Below are positions 20,990-32,053 of a DNA stretch of 64,000 bases, in pieces. The number at the start of each line of letters is the position of its first letter. Position 1 is the first letter of the stretch. Under the pieces are notes generated by a model. That model saw only the letters and a list, made by a program, of their open reading frames with translations. It ran no database searches and had not been told where the DNA came from. The DNA is from Cepaea nemoralis (Eukaryota; Mollusca; Gastropoda; Stylommatophora; Helicidae), in contig JACEFZ010028122.1 of assembly GCA_014155875.1 (NCBI GenBank), forward strand, positions 1 to 64,000, given 5' to 3'. The position numbers and the translations under genes were made by a program.

Positions 20990-21330
20990 TGTTATATCAA
21001 CACTATTGTTTGGATCAGAAATATGGAGAATGGCTAAAACAATTACTAATAAATTACAAGTATTCATTAATGGGTACCTGCACAGAATAGGACTATAATG
21101 GTTGACGAAACAAAATCACTAACACTGAGCTCATGGACAGAACTAGACAAGATTCCAGTGAATCTTAAGGTGAATAAAAGATGCTGTCGCTGTATAGGAC
21201 TATAATGGTTGACGAAACAAAATCACTAACACTGAGCTCATGGACAGAACTAGACAAGATTCCAGTGAATCTTAAGGTGAATAAAAGATGTTGTCGCTGT
21301 GTAGGAACAATGTGAAAACTTGAGGATAGT
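20990..21330 (+). pseudogene. LINE fragment with a ~100-bp tandem duplication
   Basis: Encodes STLLFGSEIWRMAKTITNKL then decayed RT C-terminal sequence. The block TAGGACTATAATGGTTGACG...GGTGAATAAAAGATG (about 21087-21190) is repeated at 21195-21295. Confidence 0.65.
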
Positions 21331-21594
21331 ACTGGCTGTTTGTAAAGTCTCACTACACTTTGTGTCTCGAACAGATTTGAAAAATGAAGTACATGATGCC
21401 ATCAAAAAAATTCTTTCTTCTGTAGATTCTGTTTGGAGTGCAAAGAATTACTCCAGCAGACGACAGCCATTTGCTGCACATTGCTTCACGGTGGACTGTG
21501 GAGCACATTTTTTGATGACCTCATGTACTTCATTTTTCAAATGTGTTCTACATACAAAGTGTAATTAGACTTTACAAACACCCTGTGTAACAAA

Positions 21595-22050
21595 AAGATA
21601 GGACACACTTTGTGAAAACCTGAGGATAGTGTAACAAACAGATAGGACATACTTTGTGAAAACCTGAGGATAGTGTAACAAACAGAGAGGACGCACTTTG
21701 TGAAAACCTGAGGATAGTGTAACAAACAGACAGTCCGCACTTTGTGAAAACCTGAGGATAGTGTAACAAACAGACAGGACGCACTTTGTGAAAACCTGAG
21801 GATAGTATAACAAACAGAAAGGATGTACTTTGTGAAAACCTGAGGATAGTGTAACAAACAGAGAGGACACACTTTGTAAAAACCTGAGGATAGTGTAACA
21901 AACAGAGAGGACGCACTTTGTGAAAACCTGAGGATAGTGTAACAAATAGACAGGACGCACTTTGTGAAAACCTGAGGATAGTGTAACAAATAGACAGGAC
22001 GCACTTTGTGAAAACCTGAAGATAACGTAACAAAAAGATAATTTCACTGG
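21595..22050. repeat. 44-bp minisatellite, about 10 copies
   Basis: Unit CACTTTGTGAAAACCTGAGG then ATAGTGTAACAAACAGAGAG GACG. Because 44 is not a multiple of three and the unit lacks stops on the minus strand, all three minus frames stay open; none is a gene. Confidence 0.96.
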
Positions 22051-22209
22051 AACTCATGGGGCAGATTAAATAGAATGAGATCGGAAATTATATGGAGAAG
22101 ATAATTAAAGATAAATAACGTGTAATAAAGATAATATAAGATGTATAAAGATAAATAAAAATAGAGTAATAAAGATAATAAAATTAAATGAATAATATGG
22201 GGAGGACAT

Positions 22210-22970
22210 TTAGAGCGATGCAGGAGAGAGATCCAGTAGATTACATAAGGACAGTCACTGATGAGATCCTGTGAGATGCAGGAGAGAGTTCCAGTAGATT
22301 ACATAAGGACAGTCACTGATGGATCCTGTGAGATGCAGGAGAGAGTTCCAGTAGATACATAAGGACAGTCACTGATGTGATCCTGTGAGATGCAGGAGAG
22401 AGTTCCAGTAGATTACATGAGGACAGTCACTGATGTGATCCTGTGAGATGCAGGAGAGAGTTCCAGTAGATTACATAAGGAGAGTCACTGATGTGATCCT
22501 GTGAGATGCAGGAGAGAGTTCCAGTAGATTACATAAGGACAGTCACTGATGTGATCCTGTGAGATGCAGGAGAGAGTTCCAGTAGATTACATGAGGACAG
22601 TCACTGATGTGATCCTGTGAGATGCAGGAGAGAGTTCCAGTAGATTACATGAGGACAGGTCACTGATGTGATCCTGTGAGATGCAGGAGAGAGTTCCAGT
22701 AGATTACATAAGGACAGTCACTGATGTGATCCTGTGAGATGCAGGAGAGAGTTCCAGTAGATTACATAAGGACAGTCACTGATGTGATCCTGTGAGATGC
22801 AGGAGAGAGTTCCAGTAGATTACATAAGGACAGTCACTGATGTGATCCTGTGAGATGCAGGAGAGAGTTCCAGTAGATTACATAAGGACAGTCACTGATG
22901 TGATCCTGTGAGATGCAGGAGAGAGTTCCAGTAGATTACATAAGGAGAGTCACTGATGTGATCCTGTGCC
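22210..22970. repeat. 58-bp minisatellite, about 13 copies
   Basis: Unit GAGATGCAGGAGAGAGTTCC then AGTAGATTACATAAGGACAG and TCACTGATGTGATCCTGT. Copies are very similar, which suggests recent expansion. Confidence 0.96.
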
Positions 22971-22974
22971 ACTA

Positions 22975-23546
22975 TACCAGAATCATATAGGCCAATATTT
23001 TGAGACTTCGACTGTTGAGGTTTCTGTTCTGGATTTCTCCTCGCATGGGCAGATTGCCTTCCCAGGCTGATGGGCTCTGATTGCTCACATTTTCTGTGGT
23101 GTTTTGTTGCCCTTGCCTTTGTTTTCACAGGAACTTCCTCAAGACAGTGGTGGTTTGATATTCGGTTGTCCTGCATGTAGATGGGTTTCCTTGCAGGTTT
23201 TAAGAGCTCCATTAGCTCATTTTGTTTGCTCCCTTGTTTTATCCTATCAAGCATAGATGTTTGCCAGGAAGTGTGTGCATTTTAGATTTATCACAGTGAT
23301 TAAAAAGAATCTAGAAAAACTCGTTCTTTCTAGGGGATTGACTACACCCATAGCAGAAATGAAAATTCCAATGTTAGTGGTGCCATCTTTATAAATACAT
23401 TACACTTGAATTTCACCACAGAATACACATGTTAAGGAGAAAGTAATATGTAATGTTAAAAACTAGTTAATTAAACTTCTCAATTTTATATGTAGTTCAT
23501 TACAAAAATGGATATCTAATGATAGATCTTCCATGCCTTCTTTAAG
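22975..23546. other. Intron 8 end, no gene seen
   Basis: Unique-looking sequence up to the 23547 exon. The minus-strand open frame at 22892-23254 has no recognised features and begins within the minisatellite. Confidence 0.5.
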
Positions 23547-23748
23547 GGCGATCAAGGACTTGTGAATGGACAGGAAGGGCCTAGCAGTGCTGCTGGGACA
23601 GAGATCATGACCCTCGGGTCATCCCGTGGCCGTGAGGATGCTATGGATAGGATTTTGGGCTGGCAGCTTTTGCCTGCAGACTTCAAAATCCATGGGCCCG
23701 TCACTCCCTCGCAGATTTATGGTACCGTCCATCTGCTGCGTATGTTTG
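23547..23748 (+). CDS. MSL3: MSL3 exon: MRG domain second half, W...YG.VHLLR
   Basis: Acceptor TTTAAG ends at 23546, donor GTGAGT at 23749, phase 0 in and phase 1 out. After a glycine-rich start (GDQGLVNGQEGPSSAAG) it reads DRILGWQLLPADF, then SQIYGTVHLLRMF. This matches the human W-K-L-V-P-D...Y-I-Y-G-A-Q-H-L-L-R-L-F segment; the YG-x-x-HLLR motif forms part of the MRG peptide-binding surface. The next intron is about 11.5 kb and holds two LINE insertions. Confidence 0.92.
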
Positions 23749-24258
23749 GTGAGTAGAGGTTTTGTTTTCAGGGGCCTGCTTACAGCCACATGGTTATAGT
23801 TTAAATGTAGCATTGTTGAATTGTTTCATCTCAAAGAAATCAGAAACAATATCTAACATTTTGCTTCGTCTTATAGGGTGCATATGACAAACAATAAACA
23901 CATATTAAAGAATGCTGAAGCTTCTGCCATTAGGTGTTTTCAACCTCTGTTCTGTGGAGAAAAAAGACTATAGTAACCCTGTCCCCTCTGCCATGCGTCC
24001 ACCTTGACGAGGTAGAGGGGCTTGTGTGTTCCAATGACCCCAAGAGCTATGCCGACGGTAGCACTGCTACTGGTAGGGTCACCCATGTCGGACAGGTCAA
24101 GGGAGAGGGACCAGACGAAGTGACGCACAAACCTGCTGCCTTGTAGGTAGACTGGGGACAGTCAAAGGCTAGGGAAAGCATCCCGAAAAGTGCTTGTCGA
24201 AATCGGATGTACTGAGCCACAAGCTTGACAAAGAAGTGCAACGTAACTTTATCATTTC

Positions 24259-27200
24259 ATGATGCCACAGATGAAAATTAATCGTTATGGTGCTAATCCC
24301 GTGAAGTCCCATCAGGCGGTGATAGTGCCGGGCCCCCTGCCTCGAGGGGGTCCACCCATGACTACTGGTGGTCACCTTCCCCTGTGCTGTGGAGTCAAGG
24401 CACAGAGGAGTAGGTTAAGAGCTATTGACCAAATACCAAGGACACTCAACATACTACAGTGGAATGCCGAAGGAGTTTATAACAAGAAAGAATCCCTGAC
24501 ACAGCGTCTTCATAAAGATAGAATAGATGTGGCATGCATTCAAGAGACACACCTCAATGCCAATCGCAAATTTTCAGTCAGAGGATATCAGGCCACACGT
24601 TTCGACCGCGAAGGACATAAAGGAGGAGTTCTAATACTTACACGAAATACAATACCTTGCAGCGAAGTATCTGTGATCTCTGACAACCAAACAGAAATTA
24701 TAGGTGTTGATATAATGATAAAGGACGTGAAAATAAGAATCTACAATCTGTATAGCCCAGCAGATAAGGACCTTACACTCTCAAACATGAAAATAACTGA
24801 CACAAACTGCATTATTGTCGGAGACTTTAATAGCCGTTCAGAAAGATGGGGATACCCAGATACTGACAAAAGAGGAGATGAATTGGAGGACTGGGAAATA
24901 GACTCAAATCTCCATCTACTCAACAAAGCGGATGACACACCGAGCTTCTACTCCAGAAGATGGCTTACCACTTCTACTCCAGACTTAGCTTTCTGCACAG
25001 GAGACATCCTCCACAAAATCGATCGCCATGTGCTGGACCAATTAGCAGGTAGTGACCACAGACCAATCAAGCTTGTAATGAATATGGAGTATGTTCCACA
25101 GGAGCAAAAGCCCTTGCCCCGCTGGAATTACAAACGAGCAGATTGGGACAGATTTGCCATACTAACAGACAAATATTGTGAAAACATAAATACACGATAT
25201 GGCAACATAAAGCAAATGGTGGAAAGTCTAAACAGAGCGATAATACAGGCAGCCACTGAGTCCATTCCTAGAGGAGCGAGGAAAAATTACAAACCATACT
25301 GGACTGAAGAACTACAAAGTTTGGAGGACAAAGTTGAAGATGCCAGGAAGACAGCAGAGAGAGAACAAACAATTGAAGCGAATATCTCTCTCAAAGCCAT
25401 CTCAGCAAAATATAAAAGAACAGTAAATCAAACAACAAGAGATTGTTGGAGGGAAAAAACAGAAAACCTGAATTTTGACAGGGATGGAAACAAACTATGG
25501 AAACTAGTGAAAGCCATGAACAATGAAGGACCTAGAAACAAACAAATAACAATTAAACAAGGAAATGCCTTGCTTACAGGAAAAAAGGCTGCAAATGCAC
25601 TAATGGAACACTATGCAAATGCAAACCACATTGATATTACAACCGAACAGAAGAAAGCAATCAAAGACAAACAGATACATCATAGAAATACAGAGACAGC
25701 AGCAGAATATATGATGGCAAATCTAACAATGGAAGAAATGGAACAGGCAATGAATACCCTAAAAAAGAAGAAATCACCAGGAAAGGATGGAATCACAAAT
25801 GAAATGCTAATAGGACTAGGCAACAAGGCAAAGAAGAAACTACTAGCAGTCCTAAATAACAGCTGGAAGAGAGGAATAGTCCCACAGGCATGGAAGGAAG
25901 CTATACTAATACCAGTCCCAAAGAAAGGAAAAGACCTGGAAGAACCAAATGGCTATCGACCTATCAGTCTACTTAGCTGTGTAGGAAAATTAATGGAACG
26001 CATTATCAATGGCAGGCTAACATGGAATCTGGAAGAAAACAAACTCTTAACACCACACCAAGCAGGATTCAGAAAGTACAGATCCACTGAAGATCAAATA
26101 ACCTATATAGCTCAGGAAATAGAGGATGCCTTCCAAGAGAAAAAGCACACACTAGCAGTCTGGATAGATTTAGAAAAAGCATTTGATAAAGTATGGAAGG
26201 AAGGACTGAAAGTAAAACTGCAAAACATGCATGTTTGTGGAAAAATGTATAAATGGATCAGCCACTACCTTGAGAACAGAACTGCCAGGACAAAAGTACA
26301 AGGACAAACAAGCAAAATGATGCTGCTGGAGCAAGGTGTCCCCCAAGGAGGAGTTCTTTCACCAACATTATTCCTAGCATATATAAATGACATCACAGAA
26401 AATTTTCCAGCCAGAGTACACACATCCTCCTTTGCAGATGACCTAGCCATATGGACATCTGAAGAATATATTAGTACAGCTAACAGCAGAATACAGCAAG
26501 CCTTATTAGCGCTAGAGGACTGGTCAAAATCATGGCTAGTGAAGATAAGTGAGGAGAAAACAACATGCACAGTGTTCTCCCTCTCAAATAAAACTCAGCA
26601 ACCTAAGCTGGTATTGAATGGAAAAATATTGCGCCATGAAGAAAATCCAAACTATCTAGGAGTCACCTTTGATCGTCGCCTGACATGGAAGACACAGGTT
26701 GAGAAAAATCGAACAAGAGCAAGGCAGAGAATGGCAATCATGAAAAAGCTTGCTGGTACAACGTGGGGAGCAGATGAGAAAGTTCTTAAGAAGTTATATA
26801 CTGGACGGGTGAGGCCAGTACTGGAATATGGCATTGCAGCTTGGGCAACAGCAGCTAAGTCAAACTTTAACAAAATAAGTAGAGTCCAAAACCAAGGAAT
26901 GCGAATCATAACTGGAAGCCTGAAGACAACGCCTATTAATGAACTAGAAAAGATCACTTGTTTACAACCAATGCAGGATAGAAGAGATAGCAGAGCCCAG
27001 CAACAAGCAGAAAAATTTAGAAGATTGACAGACCACCCTATGTACAACAGATTTAATGGTTTTGGAAAGGGAAGACTGAAGCGTAGCAACTTTGTAGAAA
27101 CTGCAAAACGAAGGATTAGGGCAGATCCTATACTTAACATATCAACAGTCAAGCCCATACACAATGCACACAAGTTCCCAGCTTGGAGACAGCAGCAACT

Positions 27201-28110
27201 GCCTGAGATGATAGAAAACATTCCTGGTATTGAGAAAAAGAACACTCAGCATGAAACCGAAAGAAGAGAAATAACCCTAAACTACATAAAAGAACATTAC
27301 CCAAGCAGGAATTGGACCCATGCATATACAGATGGATCAGCCAAAAATTCAATAGAGAATGGAGGAGGAGGAATTCTCCTAAATTTAAAAAATGGAGTGA
27401 AAAAAACACATTCAATGGCAACTGGAAAATTTTCAAGTAACTTCAAAGCGGAGGTAGAGGCTTTGAAAACTGCAGCAGAAATGCTCCTGATGGAGGAAAA
27501 TAAAGAGAAGCAAATAGCTATCTTCACAGATGCAAAGTCAGCTGTCTCAATACTGAAGAGCAATAACAGCACAGAACTAACTGACCTAAGAGCAGCACTC
27601 CATGGTCTATGCCAGAAATCCAAAAAAGTTGTAATACAGTGGATCCCATCACATTGCAGTATACCTGGAAACGAAGAGGCTGACAGACTGGCAAAAGAGG
27701 GCGGACGACTACCACAGCCTGACATAGACATAACCTATAATGAGGCAAAGAGGTTGATAAAAAGCACTTATAGAACCAAATGGGAATCAGAGCATCCAGG
27801 CCATCAGAAGGATGATGCATATTACAAACTCGACCGAAGAGAACAAGTAGCAATCTTCAGACTCCGCACAGGACATAACAGGCTGAAATACCACTTGTTC
27901 AATAAACTAAAGATAGGAGATACCGATGAATGTAATTGTAGAACTGGAAAAATGACAGCAAAACATTTGCTGCAGGATTGCCCAACGTATGCAGAACAGA
28001 GAAAGATATTTTGGCCCACACCTGCTTCATTTGAGGACAAGCTCTATGGAGATATCAACAAGCTCAAGTTGACCGCAGCTTACTTTAACTGCATACAGGT
28101 TGACATTTAA
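24259..28110 (+). CDS. LINE polyprotein: endonuclease, reverse transcriptase, RNase H
   Basis: 1283 codons without interruption. An apurinic-like endonuclease spans residues about 63-275: LNILQWNAEG (Asn), CIQETHLN (Glu), IVGDFNSRSE (Asp/Asn), AGSDHRPIK (catalytic His). The reverse transcriptase follows: YRPISLLSCVGKLMERI, AVWIDLEKAFDKVW, GVPQGGVLSPTLF, and SSFADDLAIW (FADD active site near residue 724), then NYLGVTFDRRLTW. RNase H lies about residues 1018-1150: AYTDGSAKN, FKAEVEAL, FTDAKSAV, IPSHCSIPGNEEADRLAKEG, so all four acidic residues are present. The C-terminus carries a zinc-knuckle-like CNCRTGKMTAKHLLQDC. The start is the first ATG of a pair; a few residues either way are uncertain. 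All visible catalytic motifs are intact. Confidence 0.93.
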   Translation: MMPQMKINRYGANPVKSHQAVIVPGPLPRGGPPMTTGGHLPLCCGVKAQRSRLRAIDQIPRTLNILQWNAEGVYNKKESLTQRLHKDRIDVACIQETHLNANRKFSVRGYQATRFDREGHKGGVLILTRNTIPCSEVSVISDNQTEIIGVDIMIKDVKIRIYNLYSPADKDLTLSNMKITDTNCIIVGDFNSRSERWGYPDTDKRGDELEDWEIDSNLHLLNKADDTPSFYSRRWLTTSTPDLAFCTGDILHKIDRHVLDQLAGSDHRPIKLVMNMEYVPQEQKPLPRWNYKRADWDRFAILTDKYCENINTRYGNIKQMVESLNRAIIQAATESIPRGARKNYKPYWTEELQSLEDKVEDARKTAEREQTIEANISLKAISAKYKRTVNQTTRDCWREKTENLNFDRDGNKLWKLVKAMNNEGPRNKQITIKQGNALLTGKKAANALMEHYANANHIDITTEQKKAIKDKQIHHRNTETAAEYMMANLTMEEMEQAMNTLKKKKSPGKDGITNEMLIGLGNKAKKKLLAVLNNSWKRGIVPQAWKEAILIPVPKKGKDLEEPNGYRPISLLSCVGKLMERIINGRLTWNLEENKLLTPHQAGFRKYRSTEDQITYIAQEIEDAFQEKKHTLAVWIDLEKAFDKVWKEGLKVKLQNMHVCGKMYKWISHYLENRTARTKVQGQTSKMMLLEQGVPQGGVLSPTLFLAYINDITENFPARVHTSSFADDLAIWTSEEYISTANSRIQQALLALEDWSKSWLVKISEEKTTCTVFSLSNKTQQPKLVLNGKILRHEENPNYLGVTFDRRLTWKTQVEKNRTRARQRMAIMKKLAGTTWGADEKVLKKLYTGRVRPVLEYGIAAWATAAKSNFNKISRVQNQGMRIITGSLKTTPINELEKITCLQPMQDRRDSRAQQQAEKFRRLTDHPMYNRFNGFGKGRLKRSNFVETAKRRIRADPILNISTVKPIHNAHKFPAWRQQQLPEMIENIPGIEKKNTQHETERREITLNYIKEHYPSRNWTHAYTDGSAKNSIENGGGGILLNLKNGVKKTHSMATGKFSSNFKAEVEALKTAAEMLLMEENKEKQIAIFTDAKSAVSILKSNNSTELTDLRAALHGLCQKSKKVVIQWIPSHCSIPGNEEADRLAKEGGRLPQPDIDITYNEAKRLIKSTYRTKWESEHPGHQKDDAYYKLDRREQVAIFRLRTGHNRLKYHLFNKLKIGDTDECNCRTGKMTAKHLLQDCPTYAEQRKIFWPTPASFEDKLYGDINKLKLTAAYFNCIQVDI

Positions 28111-28134
28111 AGGTGCATGAAGACCCAGAGGCAT

Positions 28135-28500
28135 GAAATGGAATATTGCTTGGATAGCAAATCCATTATGTGGAAAGTCCAAATCGAAAGCTTGCTGTGT
28201 GGGCTTCATAAAAGGTGGAAAAGTGTTCTAGTGGCACGAAATGGAATATTGCTTGGATAGCAAATCCATTACGTGGAAAGTCCGAATCAAAAGCCCATTG
28301 TGTGGGCTTCATAAAAGGTGGAAAAGTGTCCTAGTGGCATGAAATGGAATATTGCTTGGATAGCAAATCCATTACGTGGAAAGTCCTAATCAAAAGCCCA
28401 CTGTGTGGACTTCATAAAAGGTGGAAAAGTGTCCTAGTGGCACGAAATGGAATATTGCTTGGATAGCAAATCCATTACATGGAAAGTCCGAATCGAAAGC
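28135..28500 (+). repeat. 103-bp tandem repeat in LINE 3' UTR, about 3.6 copies
   Basis: GAAATGGAATATTGCTTGGA recurs at about 28135, 28238, 28341 and 28444, exactly 103 bases apart, beginning 25 bases after the LINE stop codon. Confidence 0.95.
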
Positions 28501-29059
28501 TCACTGTGTGGATGTCATCTGCAGACTGCATACTTCTGGTTTCCGGAAGAACAGCCTATGGTGAACGGAAGGCCCAATATACGGAAGTGAGGCTAAGCAG
28601 CCATGTGCAGGACGTGACGATTCCTTGGGTGAGCCCAGTACCAGAGCGCTATGTATCGGCTCTGCAAGTATGGAAGCCTCCTTGGATGGCGGGGAATGCC
28701 CATGGTCTGCCCCTGCCTTCCCTTGAGGGCTGACCAGGATCTTTGGCTGTTCTATATGGACCAGCTGGGATGGGGGATAACACCACAACAGTGAGAGTCA
28801 AACGTCCTAAGAAACCCCCGGGAAGGTTAACCCGGTCAACAAATGCCCGCAGAAGTCGGATGTGTCGGCCTAACGGCGCAAGAACGCAGCTCTGCTGTAA
28901 ACAGGCACAACGCAATCACATCCGAAAAAAAAACTCCGGATGAACGAAGAAGAAGAAGAAGAAGTAACCCTGTGATTACTGTGGGGAAAACAAATGTTCC
29001 ACATTCGAACAGTATCAGTGACTATGGGTGTTGTCTATATCCAGAATATAATCTTGTCA

Positions 29060-29553
29060 ATTCATCTGATATATAATCGAATGTATAAGTCGTGTGTTGA
29101 CTATCTTGTTATAAAATACCATGTATTATGTACAAGTCTTGTGTTGGCTGATATTCCATTATAAAACATCCTGTGTTATGTATAAGTCTTGTAGTGGCTG
29201 ATATTCCGTTATGAAACATCCTTTACGTATGTCTTGTGTTGGCTGTACTGTGTACATGTCTTGTGTTGGTGATACTCTTTCTTGAAACATCCTGTATTGT
29301 GTACATGTCTTGTGCTGGCTGTATTATGTACAAGTCTTGTGCTAGCTGATATTCCATTATGAAACATCCTGTGTTATGTATAGGTCTTGTGTTGGCTGAT
29401 ATTCCATTATGAAACATCCTTTACATTTGTCTTGTGTTTGCTGTATTGTGTACATGTCTTGTGTTGGTGATACTCTTTCTTGAAACATCCTGTATTGTGT
29501 ACATGTCTTGTGTTGGCTGTATTGTGTACATGTCTTGTGTTGGCTGTATTGTG
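29060..29553. repeat. ~50-bp minisatellite (left part)
   Basis: Units of TTGTGTTGGCTGATATTCC, then ATTATGAAACATCCTGTGTT and ATGTATAAGTC. The same array continues at 34991-35290; the antisense LINE sits between the two halves. Confidence 0.9.
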
Positions 29554-29598
29554 TACATGTCTTGTTTCTTCTTCTTCTTTCGTTCGCTTGAAATATGT

Positions 29599-30639
29599 CT
29601 ATAACTGCAATGCTGTCTCTTGTGTGAATTTAACTGTCTTTTTCAGTTCACACAGCGGTCCATAGAGTTTATCTTCCACTGTCGTCTCTCTAGGCCAGAA
29701 GGTTTGCCTAGATATGTTATATTTTGGGCAGTCTTGGAGTATGTGCTCTGTTGTCTGCGCCGCCAATCCACATGTGCACATGGCTGTTTCACCAATCTTG
29801 AATTTTGTATACATGTGGTTGCGTAATCTATTGTGTCCTGTTCTGAGGCGCAGAATAATGACTTGTTCTGGTCTATCCATAATGTGGTAGTCATCTTGAG
29901 CAGGTTTTGGTGGCTTTCTGACTGATTTGATCATTCTTTTCTTTTGGTGGTATGTAACGGGCACATCAGGCTGTTCTTCTTTGGCTCCTTCCTTAGCCAA
30001 TTGATCAGCTCTGTCGTTTCCGGGTACTCCACAGTGGGATGGTATCCACTGTATGGTGACCTTATGCTGACTGCTAAGTTCAGAAAGTAGTGTCCTTAGT
30101 ACTGGCAATTTCCCAGACAGGAGCGCCTCGAGTACTGATTTTGCATCTGTCAATAGCACCACAGGTTGTGTACCATTGCTGGTATTTAGTAATTTCTCTG
30201 TTGCTATCTTGATTGCCTCAATTTCAGCATCATAGTTATGGCAGTACTTTCCTGTCGGTACTCTAGCTGTGTCCCTAGTATTATTTGGGTATTCTATGTA
30301 CACTCCCGCTCCTCCATTTCGAACAGCATTTTGTGCTGACCCATCTGTGTAGACTCGGATCCAGAGGTCCTGTGGGTATTCTTCATCAAGGAAGCTGAGA
30401 GTGGCTGTTCTGCGCTGCACACTGTTCTGTTCTTCCTTGTCAAATATTCCTCTCACTTTTGTCTGGATTTGTAATGATAGTCTATGTTCATCTTTCCATG
30501 GAGTTCGCTCTGGAATAGTTGTTAGGGGGATACCAACTGTGGGCAGATCGGTGGTTTCTCTGCAGAGTCGTTTGGCCTGGTGGATAAAACTACTTCTTTT
30601 CAACCGCCCCATAGCTAGGTTTTCAAATCTGTTCTTCAT
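29599..30639 (-). pseudogene. LINE family 2: RNase H and zinc-knuckle C-terminus
   Basis: Open for 346 codons: RVYTDGSAQNAVRNGGAGVY (first Asp), YDAEIEAIKIATEKLL (Glu), LLTDAKSVLEAL (Asp), IPSHCGVPGNDRADQLAKEG (last Asp), then RPEQVIILRLRTGHNRLRNH and CTCGLAAQTTEHILQDC. The RNase H motifs are intact, but the upstream polyprotein is frameshifted, so it is part of a dead copy. Confidence 0.85.
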
Positions 30640-30817
30640 AGGGTGGCCTGCAAGCTGAGGAACTTTTCTGCTTGTATTAGCGTTTTCGTATCTATGCGCT
30701 CTCTCAGTGCTTGTGTCCTCCCCTTCTCCATTTCCACTATAGGGGTTGATCTCATCCCTCCTGTGGTGACTCTAAGTGCTTGATTTTGCACTTGTCCAGC
30801 TCTTGTAGTGTGGTTTT

Positions 30818-31507
30818 TTATGCCGAACACCACGCAGTTGACCCGTATTCCAGGTGTGGTCGTATGCTCTGTTGATAAACTTTGCTAAGTATTTTTCCAC
30901 TGGCTCCACATGTGGTTCCACTTAGCTTTCTCAGGATGGCTATTTTCCTTCTGGCTTTTGCTACTGCTTTGTTGATGTGCTTTCTCCATGTCAGCCTGTC
31001 ATCAAATGTTACTCCAAGGTATGTTGGTTCTTTATCTTCTCTTAGGGGTGTTCCATTTATCTGGATGATCCCTGCCTTTTGTTTTGGAGAGAGGGTAAAT
31101 AGGGTGGTGCTGCACTTGTCAGTGTTTATGCTGACACACCATCTATTTGCCCATGCAACAAATGTATCTACAGCTCTTTGTAGCAATCTGGTGGCCACTG
31201 ATGCATGTTCATTTGTGCTCCATAGAACCAGGTCATCAGCGTACATTGCCGCTTTAATTCCATGCGGTAGATTAGCAACGAGATCATTGATGAAGATTAG
31301 AAAAAGTGTGGGGGACAAAACTCCGCCCTGGGGAACACCGTGACGCAGTAGTACTTTCTTGCTCTTGAGTCCGTCTATCTGTATTCGGGCTCTTCTGTTG
31401 TGCAAGTATGCTTTCTTCTCTTGGAATGCATCCTCAATTTCTTGAGAGAGGTAGGTTGTCTGATCTTCCATAGAGTAGCACTGCCTAAAGCCAGCCTGCT
31501 GTGGCAC
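30818..31507 (-). pseudogene. LINE family 2: reverse transcriptase fragment
   Basis: Reads QQAGFRQCYSMEDQTTYLSQ, HGVPQGGVLSPTLFLIFIND, MYADDLVLWS (YADD) and TYLGVTFDDRLTWRKH. The block between AFQEKKA and the Y-L-H-N segment lacks the D-x-x-K-AFD motif, so part of the palm is deleted. It continues out of frame into 30833-30636. Confidence 0.82.
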
Positions 31508-32053
31508 AAGGATGTTTTTACTTTAATGTACCACTGCAGTCTGTGATTGATAATGCGCTCCAGTGTTTTGCAGAGACAGCTGGTGAGGCTGATTGATCTG
31601 TAGCTAGAGGCAATGGAACTATTTTTCCCTTATTTTAGGAGGGGTATCATGATTGCTTCTCTCTAGGCTTGTGGAACACTGCATAAGATCCAACTGTTAT
31701 TGAAGATCTGCAACAGCTTTGCTTTGGCCTCTGTTCCTAGGTTCCTGATCATTTCATTGGAGATACCATCAGTTCCTGGTGACTTTCTCATTTTCAGTTT
31801 TGATATGGCTAGCTCCAGTTCGCTGATTGTGATGGGTGCCTCCAGAACCTCATGTACTATTTCCTTCTGTCCTGTATGTTGCCGTTTCTCTCGAATCTCT
31901 TGTTGTTTCTCTGGACTAATTTTGATATTGTGTACGAATGAGTCCGTAAAATGGTCAGCTGCTTGCTTTCTTGTTAAGATGTTTCCATCTTTATGTAGTG
32001 CAATTTTTGAGTTTCTCCCTGTGCCCTCATCATTAAAGTTGTTTTATAAGCTT

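Larger units (their letters stand above)
23983..28964 (+). mobile_element. Complete RNase H-type LINE (I/Ingi/Nimb-like), about 5.0 kb
   Basis: Flanked by AGTAACCCTGT at 23972-23982 and 28963-28973 (9-11 bp duplication; the first AG may belong to the tail). The order is a 276-bp 5' leader starting CCCCTCTGCCATGCG, one intact ORF (24259-28110), four 103-bp tandem repeats, a further ~470-bp 3' UTR and a (GAA)n tail. No separate gag-like ORF precedes the pol ORF. It lies in MSL3 intron 9 in the sense direction. The intact frame and recognisable duplication suggest recent insertion. The exact clade is not resolved from sequence alone. Confidence 0.9.

Noticed and set aside
21537..22057. Three overlapping 155-161-codon minus-strand frames
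   Set aside because: They are the 44-bp minisatellite read in all frames; the unit lacks stop codons and 44 is not a multiple of three.
23934..24258. ORF1 (gag-like) upstream of the intact LINE ORF
   Set aside because: Only a 276-bp leader exists between the 5' terminus and the ATG, and its 70-codon frame shows no zinc knuckles or coiled coil.
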